A stretch of 64,000 bases of DNA, taken from Paragorgia papillata (lineage: Eukaryota; Cnidaria; Anthozoa; Scleralcyonacea; Coralliidae). Shown piece by piece: positions 8,358 to 20,300 of this stretch (positions within the stretch are counted from its first letter, which is position 1; each line of letters begins with the position of its first letter). Position numbers and translations under genes: made by a program. The DNA lies in assembly GCA_035771165.1 (NCBI GenBank), contig JAWNZC010000091.1, positions 394,501-458,500 of the forward strand, in the 5' to 3' direction. The notes under the pieces are model-generated. The model was not told the DNA's origin. It was given only the letters and a program-made list of their open reading frames with translations, and made no database searches.

Positions 8358-9666
8358 AATTAACTTGGACAGTCGCGTAAAACGAACTTAAGCGGATCAA
8401 TTGCTAAGATTATGTTCAAATAACATCCTCCCCCACTACCCCCGTTCAATGTTGGTTAGAAAAATGAAATGCAAAGTATGTTCAGCGCAAATTTTTATCA
8501 ACATTGAATGGGGGGAGTGGGGGGAATGATTTTTAGAAGGAAATTTGATATCAGATGTGATTTAAGGCGAGGTGTCCGAGTGATTTTGACCAGGATGGTC
8601 TGAAAATGCCATTTCGAAACATAGACGTGCTTTGCTGTTAAAATAGTACAGAATGGTGGCAAACGTTACACGTTTTAATTCGTCAAATAAAGTATGTTTG
8701 AGCATGGTAAAAGATCGTTATGATTGATGTGTTTGCACTACTTTGCATTTCATATCCACGCACATAACACGCTCGCGCCGCAAACGCCCGCACAAAGCAC
8801 AAACTGGAAAGCGCCATAAACTCATTATATATACCTACGTCACCGACTTCTACAGGCGACGGTAAACACGGTAAACACGCAAAATTTACCTCTTTGTCTA
8901 ACGATTAGCGAATGAAAGAAAGAACTACACAACGATCTTGCTTTACAGAATGTTCTCCTACTACAAGTGGTTAGATAAAGTAGAAACGCAGCCATAATAA
9001 ACGCGCATGATAAGAATCCCCACGGTAAACATCGAAAATCAGCGTTTCTTGAATAATTAAGAGTTAGAGGTCATATTTCTTTTATGTAAAGCCATACATA
9101 TGTTTACCGTCGTATATTTTTCGTTTGTTGCCATTAGTAGTTGTTTACAAGTTGGGAATCAAGTCATATTGCTTTTCTATAACACACACGTTTAATGCAC
9201 ACAATCGTTGCGTTGCTGCCTGCTAAAAGTACCGTGGAAGTGGTTTGTTTACCGTCAAAGAGCTAAAAATCGGTTGTTCACCGTCGCCACTAGAACCTGA
9301 CGTAAGCATATATAATGAGTTTATAACCGCTGTTCACTGTTTGTTTCTTGTCAAGATGATTTTGGCACAAACGTATTGCGTGCGACGTGCGTAGACATTA
9401 AATTCAAAGTGCTGCGAAAACATCGTTCTTCAGGAATTCTATTAACGCCGCTCAATGATATTGCTAAAATTTGAGCGCTGTTTGTTTTGTTCTACCTCGT
9501 AGAATTAAACTATGTAATGTCTCTCGCCATTCTGCTTTATTTAACAGCCAAAATTCATGTTTCTTTCAAAATAATATTTTCAGACAATCCTGGCCAAAAT
9601 TAACTCGGACAGTCGTGTAAAACGAACTTAAGCGCATCAATTCCTAAGATTATGTTCAAATAACAT

Positions 9667-9767
9667 CGCCCCCCACTACCCCCGTTCAATGTTGGTTAGA
9701 AAAATGAAATGCAAAGTATGTTCAGCGCAAATTTTTATCAACATTGAATGGGGGGAGCGGGGGGAAT
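9667..9767. repeat. G/C-rich hairpin core of satellite unit
   Basis: The arms carry CCCCGTTCAATGTTG and CAACATTGAATGGGGGGAG around a loop of about 40 bases. The same hairpin recurs in every unit, and a close relative is the core of the MITE pair at 52748 and 54592. Confidence 0.8.
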
Positions 9768-10509
9768 GATTTTTAGAAGGAAATTTGATATCAGATGTGA
9801 TTTAAGGCGAGGTGTCCGAGTGATTTTGACCAGGATGGTCTGAAAATGCCATTTCGAAACATAGACGTGTTTTTGCTGTTAAAATAGTGCAGAATGGTGG
9901 CAAACGTTACACGTTTTAATTCGTCAAATAAAGTATGTTTGAGCATGGTAAAAGATCGTTATGATTGATGTGTTTGCACTACTTTGCATTTCATATCCAC
10001 GCACATAACACGCTCGCGCCGCAAACGCCCGCACAAAGCACAAACTGGAAAGCGCCATAAACTCATTATATATGCCTACGTCACCGACTTCTACAGGCGA
10101 CGGTAAACACGGTAAACACGCAAAATGTACCTCTTTGTCTAACGATTAGCGCATGAAAGAAAGAACTTCACAACGATCGTGCTTTTCAGAATGTTCTCCT
10201 ACTACAAGTGGTTAGATAAAGTAGAAACGCAGCCATAATAAACGCGCATGTTAAGAATCCCCACGGTAAACATCGAAAATCAGCGTTTCTTGAATAATTA
10301 AGAGTTAGAGGTCATATTTCTTTTATGTAAAGCCATACATATGTTTACCGTCGTATATTTTTCGTTTGTTGCCATTAGTAGTCGTTTACAAGTTGGGAAT
10401 CAAGTTATATTGTTTTTCTATAACACACACGTTTAATGCACACAATCGTTGCGTTGCTGCCTGCTAAAAGTACCGTGGAAGTGGTTTGTTTACCGTCAAA
10501 GAGCTAAAA

Positions 10510-10620
10510 ATCGGTTGTTCACCGTCGCCACTAGAACCTGACGTAAGCATATATAATGAGTTTATAACCGCTGTTCACTGTTTGTTTCTTGTCAAGATGA
10601 TTTTGGCACAAACGTATTGC
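10510..10620 (+). promoter_or_regulatory. Promoter-like segment inside the satellite unit
   Basis: The sequence TGACGTAAGCATATATAATG joins an ATF/CREB-like site to a TATA box. About 30 bases downstream is a CTGTTCACTG start-like stretch, then an ATG opening a 12-codon frame. The opposite arm of the unit (around 10057) holds the mirror-image TATATAT/ACGTCA. The unit could therefore drive divergent transcription. This is motif-level evidence only; one copy is listed as representative. Confidence 0.3.
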
Positions 10621-11765
10621 GTGTGACGTGCGTAGACATTAAATTCAAAGTGCTGCGAAAACATCGTTCTTCAGGAATTCTATTAACGCCACTCAATGAT
10701 ATTGCTAAAATTTGAGCGCTGTTTGTTTTGTTCTACCTCGTAGAATTAAACTATGTAATGTCTCTCGCCATTCTGCTTTATTTTAACAGCCAAAATGCAT
10801 GTTTCTTTCAAAATAATATTTTCAGACAATCCTGGCCAAAATTAACTCGGACAGTCGTGTAAAACGAACTTAAGCGCATCAATTCCTAAGATTATGTTCA
10901 AATAACATCGCCCCCCACTACCCCCGTTCAATGTTGGTTAGAAAAATGAAATGCAAAGTATGTTCAGCGCAAATTTTTATCAACATTGAATGGGGGGAGC
11001 GGGGGGAATGATTTTTAGAAGGAAATTTGATATCAGATGTGATTTAAGGCGAGGTGTCCGAGTGATTTTAAGCAGGATGGTCTGAAAATGCCATTTCGAA
11101 ACATAGACGTGTTTTTGCTGTTAAAATAGTGCAGAATGGTGGCAAACGTTACACGTTTTAATTCGTAAAATAAAGTATGTTTGAGCATGGTAAAAGATCG
11201 TTATGATTGATGTGTTTGCACTACTTTGCATTTCATATCCACGCACATAACACGCTCGCGCCACAAACGCCCGCACAAAGCACAAACTGGAAAGCGCCAT
11301 AAACTCATTATATATGCCTACGTCACCGACTTCTACAGGCGACGGTAAACACGGTAAACACGCAAAATTTACCTCTTTGTCTAACGATTAGCGCATGAAA
11401 GAAAGAACTTCACAACGATCGTGCTTTTCAGAATGTTCTCCAACTACAAGTGGTTAGATAAAGTAGAAACGCAGCCATAATAAACGCGCATGTTAAGCAT
11501 GTTAAGAATCCCCAGGGTAAACATCGAAAATCAGCGTTTCTTGAATAATTAAGAGTTAGAGGTCATATTTCTTTTATGTAAAGCCATACATATGTTTACC
11601 GTCGTATATTTTTCGTTTGTTGCTATTAGTAGTCGTTTACAAGTTGGGAATCAAGTTATATTGTTTTTCTATAACACACACGTTTAATGCACACAATCGT
11701 TGCGTTGCTGCCTGCTAAAAGTACCGTGGAAGTGCTTTGTTTACCGTCAAAGAGCTAAAAATCGG

Positions 11766-12047
11766 TTGTTCACCGTCGCCACTAGAACCTGACGTAAGCA
11801 TATATAATGAGTTTATAACCGCTGTTCACTGTTTGTTTCTTGTCAAGACGATTTTGGCACAGACGTATTGCGTGCGACGTGCACTCTAAAAAAGGTGTGT
11901 TATAATTTAACACACCTTTTTTTAGCGTGCACGTCGCACGCAATACGTTTGTGCCAAAATCATCTTGACAAGAAACAAACAGTGAACAGCGGTTATAAAC
12001 TCATTATATATGCTTACGTCAGGTTCTAGTGGCGACGGTGAACAACA
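11766..12047. repeat. 282-bp palindrome: satellite flank copied inverted inside the transposon end
   Basis: From about 11766 the satellite flank plus transposon end runs into its own inverted copy, centred near 11906. About 115 bp of satellite (11766-11881) reappears in reverse at 11934-12047, inside the transposon. The TIRs meet head to head around a TAAT centre, with one extra T and one A-to-C change. The right end of the transposon lacks this. Confidence 0.9.
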
Positions 12048-12475
12048 CACCTTTTTTGTCCAAAATTTAACAAACCATAAGGTGTGTTAGACAACACACC
12101 TTAAGGTGTGTTTAACACACGTTAAGGTGTGTCACACCTTAAGGTGTGTAAGAAACATATGTTAAGGAGTGTTAAACACACCTTAAGATGTGTTACAAAA
12201 CACACCTAAAGGTGTGTTTTTTGCTTGTCCAAATTTTAACACACCTGAAGGTGCGTTTTGTAAAAAGGTGTGTTATTTAACACACCTTGGTGTGTTATGT
12301 AACACATCTGAAGGTGTGTTATATAACAAACCTTAAGGGTGTGTTATATAACACACCTTTAAGATGTGTCTGCATTTTGTTAAAATCCGTTTTATGCAAC
12401 ACACCGTAGTGTGTTACATTACACAAGCATGTGTGTAAAATAACACTGACAGATCGTGGTGTGTTATACATCTGG
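12040..12475. repeat. Left subterminal array of GGTGTGTTA motifs
   Basis: Many copies of (AA)GGTGTGTTA and its complement, irregularly spaced and in both orientations, often paired as palindromes such as AAGGTGTGTTA next to AACACACCTT. It mirrors the array at the right end. The likely role is a set of transposase binding sites that mark the ends. Confidence 0.85.
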
Positions 12476-12983
12476 AATAAAATAAACAATACTTATTTAA
12501 AAAATAATGTCAATAAATAAATTTATTTCTACAGATTAAATGGTCAATATCCGGCTTACACATGTTGGACTAGCTGCAAAACAATGCAAATATTCATGTA
12601 TTTTTCGCCTACTTGATTTCAGCATTTAGTAAATTTTGTATAAGCACATAAAGAAAAAAAAATTATAAAAAGGTTCAGGACACTTTCAGTCATTCTAATA
12701 GAAGTATTCCAAAAAAATGTCAAGCAATTCATTAGGAAGTTAGCAATTTTCAAGGAGTTTGTAGTTTTGTCAATTATTTGGGGAACTTGTTAAACGAATT
12801 GCCTGCAGTTTGGAACTGAATTGCTCATTTATTTCAAAACACTTCTATTGCCATAACTGTATGTAATCATAAGCAAATTGCATATAAACAATTTCCACAT
12901 AACTACACGAAAACTAAACATACAGAACAAAATTACATCCAGATTATAAAAAGACTAAGATAAGATATCTACATGCATGTACA
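12476..12983. other. AT-rich 3' flank of SAM-domain gene
   Basis: No reading frame of note. AT-rich sequence between the subterminal array and the stop codon of the minus-strand gene; it probably contains its 3' UTR. Confidence 0.4.
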
Positions 12984-15900
12984 TTATTTATCAGCAGCAC
13001 CCATTTTACTTTTTATTTCAGTCATAAAGGCTGAATATTTTGTTCCCTTGTATGTATTGTCACTGCACTCCAGAGAAATTTCTTGTAAAAAAGAAAGAAT
13101 TCCTACCATGCCATCTGGATAGGAAACATCAAAAACATAGTAAGATGAAATCACATCAACCAAGGCTTTAACCAAGTCTGTATCTGCTGGACATCTTCAG
13201 GGCATCCAATGCAAAGCACACGGAACTGTATCATCTTGTCCCGAAACAAGCTCTCAACCTTGGCAGAGGGCTGTGGGGGAAAAAAAGAAGAAATGTGAGT
13301 GCACAACATATAGGGTATGAAATTGTATGACATGATGTCAATGAGACCATCACAAAAAGTAGTAATTTCCACAGGAGAATTATATTAAATGCACCCTGAG
13401 ACATGTAAACCAAATTAAATTGCCTTCATCAATAGGTTCTTGTTGAAATAACTCCAAAGAACTATGCTCTCACTTTTCATTAAAAAAAACTTTTAAGCTG
13501 AAGTAGTATTTACAAAAAGAGCGGCAGCTCTATACCGGGTAAACAGATATGAGGTGAAGCCGAGTGTCTGTGTATCCCGATACAGAATGAACACAAATTT
13601 TGTAAATTACTTATACAATTTTCAGCAATAGAGGTACCAGGTGGAAAACATAGTCGGGCATATTATTACTGCTGGGTAATAAGATTTATCACCTGACTAC
13701 TTGTAAAGCGTCCACTGTTGATACATCACAGATCAACATTTGAAAGAAGAAAAACTTAAACCCAGTTTTCTTTTACTAGCAAAACCTCAAATTCAGCCAG
13801 TAAAAGTTGATGGAGGCCTGGCTGATACAGAACTGATGTTTTATTAGTCAATTGTGTATCATATTTTATACAGGCACTGCTTAAACATTAATTTATTTTG
13901 AAATTTTACATACATACATACACACATACATACATACATACAGTGATACATCCATACATCCATATATATCAAAACTAAAACTTACATCTTTAAACTTGAT
14001 AAGGCTGGTCAGTTTCTTTTTCCCTATCTTTTTTTCAATAATTGTGACAGCATCAACAACATCCTCCGTTGTCAGATTTTCATCCGTTCCAAGGACAGAT
14101 TTGAAGGCACTAGTGAGTCTCTTCTCTGCTTCTTTTTGCACATCTTTATTTAAGATTCTATGCATTTCTTTTCTTAGCTGCAAATTTATGTCAGATACAG
14201 ATTCAACAATTAGATAAACAAAATTCACCAACTTGACAATGGTTGACATACATAAAACCAACCAATGTTCTTTACCACGCAACCTTGCAACATTGACAGC
14301 AACATTGCAATGTTGATTGCTAACGATACACAGTGACTCCTTGGCAAGTTGCTAAAAATTCACATTATAAATATCGAACTTCACATAACATGAAGTTTAC
14401 TTAGAGTTAGTTGTTCTGGCTTTCAATAGAACTTCATATTATGTGAAGTTCGATATTTAAAATGCAAATATTTAGCAAGCTGCTAGTGCAATGTTGCTTT
14501 CAATATAGCAAAGGCCGCGAGGGAAAGAACATCCGGTTTGACTGTAAAAGTAGGCAGCTGTGACTTTACAGTCAGTCTGGTGGCTACATTCTAATGAAAC
14601 CCCTGATCAATCTATACCAGTCAATAGCAAACGTTACAGTTTCATATACAACTTACATTTTCTTGTTTCCCAAGATACGGACACATTTTCAGTACCTCTG
14701 CCGAGGATTTTGCTGTATTTTGTATGAAGTTCCGCCGTTCGGTAAATGTATCCTCAATTAAACTGGAATATGTTTTCTGTGCCATTGCTCCTGGTTTAGC
14801 ATCCTTTAATAGTTCGAGATTCCTCTTCTGTGCCTCTGGGTCATCTTTGAACAGCTCGACTCTTTTTGATGTGTTGGCATGGCTCTCATTAGAACTTCCT
14901 GATCCAACTGAAGTGTGTTTAATGGCATTCTTGCGTCTAGCATTTCGGAAAAACTGACTCAGCTGCCTCTGCAGTGATAACTAAAAATAGCATTGGAGAA
15001 GACAAATCAACCAATTTTTACCAACTAATTTCATCTAAGCACAAAGGTCAAAACATGATCACACTTACAAAACCAATAGTTCAGATTTTCAAGATGCCAT
15101 TATTTGGAATGTGCTGGCATTTTCAAGAATAAGATGCTAACGCCAAAAAAAAAGTCTTCTGTTTCTGGTCAGGGCATATGCCCAAAATCGACAGGGTGAC
15201 GCGGTTTTCGTTTCCTTTTTTTTTCTTTCCCCAAGGCAAACATTCATTGAACAGACATCCGAAACATGGTGAGTATTCTTATACCGCTAATATACTTGTC
15301 ACATGGTATACTGAACGTGCAGCATCCTATATGTATCAACATGCATGCTTCCTGCATAAATGCATGACTTCAATCAGTGCTCGCAAACATACCAGTGGTT
15401 TTCATAGGAAACATTGGTTGAGAATAGACCGATCAAATATTTAATATCCGCTGGTGTCATTTGTAGTCAATTAATATTTAAAATGTTAAAAACAAATTAT
15501 CGACATGCAAGAAAAAAGATGACACGCGCACTGATCAGAAACAGAAGTTGTTTGTTTTTTTGCATCCCAACACTTTAGCATGTTAATGGTTAACAATGCT
15601 GATGGGTAACCATTAACTGGGCGAGCACCCCCACTCTGAATTACAAAATCCATTAGGTGAATTTGTGCAATGTAATCTAGTTTTTCAGACCAATTTTCTT
15701 ACTGACCAATCATATTGCTGGAGAATCTGCTTTACACAAATTCACATAGTGGAAAACCAGCTTAACCCCATACATACACAAACTTTTTAAATATTACGAA
15801 AAACCTACCCAATAAGTTGAAGGATTACTATCTCTCAATTCAGGAAACTTCTTGCAAATCAGAAGTGCCATCCGTTTATAGTCCCCTTGTTGAGGATGAC

Positions 15901-17130
15901 TCGTCATTCCAAAATAAAATGAACCAATATCTGCAATTAGCTGCCTCTGTGCTGGAAAAACAGATCCGTTCTTTATTTCCCCTTCAACAACCAAGGAAAA
16001 ATTGTTTGGGAAAGGTAGGGGATCAGGTAGGGGAGAATTGCCATCTTTCCTTTTTCTACTTGATGCTGATCCACTTGATTGCTGACATTCCACAGATTTG
16101 ACATGTGCTACTGGTGTAACTGTTATTTTATTGTTTTCACTTGTGATAGTAATATCATCCTCACTAACTTTGTTGGTATCGGTTACACTGCTCCTATTGC
16201 TACCTGAAGTTGATGCAGATAGAGGCTGGTCAACAATGTTTATGTCAGTACAATCACCAATTATCTCGATGTGATCATTCTAAAACATTAATTTATGGAA
16301 AGCTAGCATTAATAAGGTTGTTCTTCACAAGGAAATATATGGCAATGAATATATGGGCCCTATGCAGGCCCTAAGAATTGATTATGATGTATAAATGTAA
16401 CTCAAGACTAGTGAAAGAGTCACATGAGAATACACCGTTAATTATTTATTTCCCAGACTGGAAATGGGGGGGACTGGGGGGCTCTCAATAATTTTCCAGA
16501 AATGGATATGATGCAAGACATAATCCTCAGCTTGGATTTCCAGTTGTTAGCCGGTATTTGACTGGAAACTGCTATGACTTTAGCCAATTCAGAGGACGTA
16601 AAGGTCAAAATTTTCTGGCCGTGGCCATATCCCGGATTTTATCAGGATCAAGATCAAGATCAAGTCAGGCAATTGGAAGCAAGACTTTCAACTTACCCGG
16701 TCTTTCGTTGCTACTTTCGCTTCACCTTCGTATAGCTTCGGCGAATACTTCGCGGCTTCTTCTTCAAACTTGGCTAGTCCTCTCTTTACTTTCAAACGAT
16801 GGCCAGATTTCGGTAAAACGGCCGTGAATTCTTCTATATCTTTTGTTAGGTACAATAGAGTCGATCCATCAATAGCATTCTCTGAAAATAAAAATACAAG
16901 CAGACTGGTCATACGCGTACGTGCCATAATTTTATAAGAAACATTCAGAATATATTTGTCCATATTTGATCTCTCTAGAGACATCTTTTGTTCTCAAGAA
17001 TACAATTAGTTCACGAGTGCTCATCTTATTGATATCCATAATGAAAGACAGCTATTATATATTATATAATTACGCTAAACTTACAAACAGTGTGTTGTTG
17101 AAGAAACCACGAAGCAACTGCGGACCACAT
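12984..17130 (-). CDS. SAM-domain (SAMD3-like) transposon partner protein, multi-exon, one frameshift
   Basis: Predicted exons on the minus strand: 17130-17085 (start, WSAVASWFLQQHTV, N-half of a SAM domain), 16881-16697 (ENAIDGSTLLYLTKDIEEF and SGHRLKVKRG, SAM C-half), 16279-15809, 14980-14657, 14177-13986 and 13270-12984. From 16881 on, every junction has GT/AG ends and phase 0. A short exon joining the two SAM halves is not resolved. The last exon needs a one-base shift near 13180 and ends in KYSAFMTEIKSKMG. The layout resembles the many SAMD3-like proteins known from cnidarians and fish (recalled). SAM domains mediate protein or RNA contacts; a helper role to the transposase is inferred from the shared promoter. 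Confidence 0.65.
13909..13941. repeat. TACA-type tetranucleotide repeat
   Basis: A short CATA/TACA microsatellite in an intron of the SAM-domain gene. Confidence 0.8.
14290..14512. repeat. Foldback (MITE-like) element in an intron
   Basis: Inner arms AAATATCGAACTTCACATAA and its complement lie about 40 bases apart. Weaker outer pairing (GCAATGTTG, TAGCAAG) extends the structure to about 220 bp. It lies in the intron between the exons at 14177 and 14657. A non-autonomous hairpin element is likely. Confidence 0.5.
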
Positions 17131-17305
17131 GTAGATAATTTATTTTAGCCCGCGATATGGGCGTTCATTGGTTAAAAACTTTGACGTCATAAATACAATA
17201 AACCTCTATTGTCCCCTTGTTCCCCGACTTCCCTTTGAATACCCAAGCTTCATGCATGCAAGCAACATGGCGAATGGCTGGTGCCGATATAAATTATAAA
17301 ACAAA
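17131..17305. promoter_or_regulatory. Bidirectional promoter of the two transposon genes
   Basis: Between the divergent starts lie an inverted CCAAT box (CATTGG near 17166), a perfect CRE (TGACGTCA, 17182-17189) and a YY1-like CAACATGGCG near 17263-17272. This is a classic CpG-type bidirectional set. An upstream ATG at about 17266 opens only a short frame before the transposase ATG at 17306. Confidence 0.5.
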
Positions 17306-20300
17306 ATGGATCAGGGTGAATTCTCCTGTGATTTTTGTAACTTTGTTTGCCGTAAGGTTGAAAGTGATCTATTCTTTAGACATTTGATTAAATTTCATTC
17401 CAACGAACCAAATTTTACCGTTTACTGCGCTAGTTGTCCTCAATCATTTAAAAAGGTCAACAGCCTTCAGAAGCACTACTATAGACAACACAAAGCTTTC
17501 GAAGAGCATGGTGGTGGAGATGGTTGTGACGGAGATGGACATGGCAACATTGACCATCTAGAAAACGACTATGAAGAAGAAACAGCTCGACACGACTTCC
17601 AACATCATGTTGCTAAGTTCCTTCTTGGTGCGAGGGAGCAAGCAAAGTTAACACAAAGTGCACTGGATATGGTGAAGGATTCGACAAAGAACTTACTCAC
17701 TGAGTATTTTGATATCGTTAAGAAGGCCCTTTCTTCCAAACTGACTGATTCTATTGGTGAAGAATTTCAATTTACCCGTGACATGGATGAATTGTTCTCT
17801 GCTGACCGAGTTTTTGATGGGTTGAATTCGGAGTATCAGCAAAGATCTTACTACATGCAAAACTTTAACCTTGTTGTACGTGAAACCTGGTTTATATATC
17901 TTTCATAGCTTTTATTTAGTGTGTATGTGTGAATTTATGAGTGATTTTTCTTAAAAGTTGAATCAGTAGCAGCTGAAGATGTTCCATGTTAGAGGGGCTA
18001 ATTCATTGAAAACCTTAGTAGGGAAGCAGATAATTTCTGACCCCTCCTTGTTATTCAAGTCCAATTTTTAGAGGTCATTTCGTGCAGAAGCATATGATGT
18101 AAACTAGAAGTTGACGCTGAATGTTAAAATATATAAACTTATGGTTGTAGGAACCAGTGGAGGTGGAACTGGGAAAACGATGCAAATATAAGTTTTCAGA
18201 AGGAAGAAGAAAACTTCAGCGAGAATCAGTATTTGGATATAGAGTTCCAGTTTTAAAGAATTTGGAGGTACATGTAAATAAGCTTTCCAATGTGTTAATA
18301 ATAACACATTGTATAATGCGTAATTATTTCTGAATTACTGATTGAAATCTATATAATTATTTAATCATTATATAGGCTCTTCTTCAGAACCCTGATGTCT
18401 TACGAGAAATTGATAATCCTCATTTTTCAAGAGACGGTACCCTGCAAGATGTCATGGATGGTGAATTTTACAAGAAACATGCAATATTTTCTTTGCACCA
18501 AAATGCCATTCAGTTATTGGGATATTATGATGACTTGGAGATTGCTAATCCTTTAGGGTCAAAATCCAAAATACATAAGATAGGTATGTGATGACTGCAG
18601 AGTATCTTTGTAGTACCGGTACATTATATTTAATGTATTGCTAAAACTTTAAGTGATGAAGAGCATGTACTAATGTTTTGAGTGGAGTCCTGCATCAAAG
18701 TAAAGAGTTTACTCTGGAAAAGAGCTCTACTTGCATGAAACCTTACTATTTTGTGTTCAGTTTTGTTGGCTCCCCATATTTTAGCTTCTACTACTAACTG
18801 TACCTACTGTAAGTATATTGCTGCTCAAACTGACAAACCGATATCTATATTACTGCTCAAATATTATAGCCATACAGCTGTGTTGACTTTTGTAATCATG
18901 GTCTTGGTTTGCGAGTTGCACAGTAATTGGCTATCATTAATGGCTTTAATTTGCTTTGCAGGTGTCTTTTATTATGTTTTAGGAAACATTCGCCCAGTTT
19001 TTCGTTCTTCTGTGCGAAATATTCAACTTATTTGCATTGCTAAAACAAAAGACATCAAAGAACATGGGGTTGACAACTTGCTGTTACCATTTACACAGGA
19101 GGTCAATAATCTTGCCCAGGTACTGTTTACATGTAGTTATGGCATCTTCTGCATTTACTGTCATGGCAATATAAGTGTTCCTAAAATATTCTAGCAATTA
19201 ATTTACTTGTCCTGACCAATTAATTTGATGAAGTTCGTTGAAGAACTTCCTGCTTTAAATTTGATTCTTTTTTTAAACTTTTAATCCTATTTCATATTGG
19301 ATGGTCAATAAACAAGAACCAGTCAAATTAGAAGCTGGAAGTTGCTCAATGAACTTTATCAAATGAATTGGTGAGGACAAACAAATGAAAAACTGACAAC
19401 AGAGGATGTTGATTCAGACTCAAAACTAGAATTAATTTTGCCTAATTAACAATTGACCATTCACAAAACATCCCAACATTGGTGGGAAATCCATGCGACC
19501 ATACAAGCTTTATTGCACTGATTTGCAGACTCTACACAATATTGTGTTTCATTGTAGAGTCTGCACGCAGGCTACACAACATTCAGTTTGAACTTTGATG
19601 GATTTTAACTTTTTGTAATTTATCTCGTTTATAGGACAATGGGTATTGTTTTCATATTTGTGGTCAGCGAAGGTATTTGAAAGGTGGTCTACTCCTGTGG
19701 ACTGGTGACACTTTGGGGAGTAATTTTGTGAGTGGTTTCAAGGAAGGTGTTGGTTGTGCCCATCGATTTTGCAGACATTGTATGGCAACAAGACAGGATA
19801 GCATAGAAAAGGTGTGTGAATTATAGATGTACAGGTGGTACATGTCTCTGGATGTAACCCTGGATCGCATCATCTATGTGACAATGTATCTTGTAACTAC
19901 AGGTATGTGACAGTCTTTATGTTCAACAATATTTAATTCATGGGTGTTTTTATTAGTTTCTTGCAGATGAATTCCAAGAGCGAAACCTTGAAAGTCATCT
20001 TCGAGTGTGTCACGTAGTCGAAGATCCTGGTAATGCTCCTGATGTCTGTCAAAGATTGTCCACAACGTATGGTGTCAATAGACGTAGTGTGCTGGACAAT
20101 GTGAAACATTTTGATGTTTGCAAGTGCTTCCCAGAAGATGTCATGCACATTTTGCTGGAAGGTTTAATGCCTTATGAAACAAAGTTGCTTCTCAAAATGT
20201 TGATTGATGAAAGGAGATGCCTCACCTTGAAAGAGCTCAACCATAGGCTGCTGAGTTTTGACTATGGTTACATGAATAATAAGAACAAGCCATCGCCAAT

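Larger units (their letters stand above)
8344..11881. repeat. 1.24-kb macrosatellite, left part
   Basis: Tandem head-to-tail units beginning, by my phase, at ACAATCCTGGCC: 8344, 9584 and 10826, so periods of 1240 and 1242. The third unit is cut at internal position 1056 by the CACTA-like transposon. Each unit holds a G/C-rich hairpin (around 9667-9767 in unit 2) and a wide inverted repeat with TATA-like sequence (10057-10107 against 10519-10566). There are no long ORFs. The left edge lies in the polymerase gene. Confidence 0.95.
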
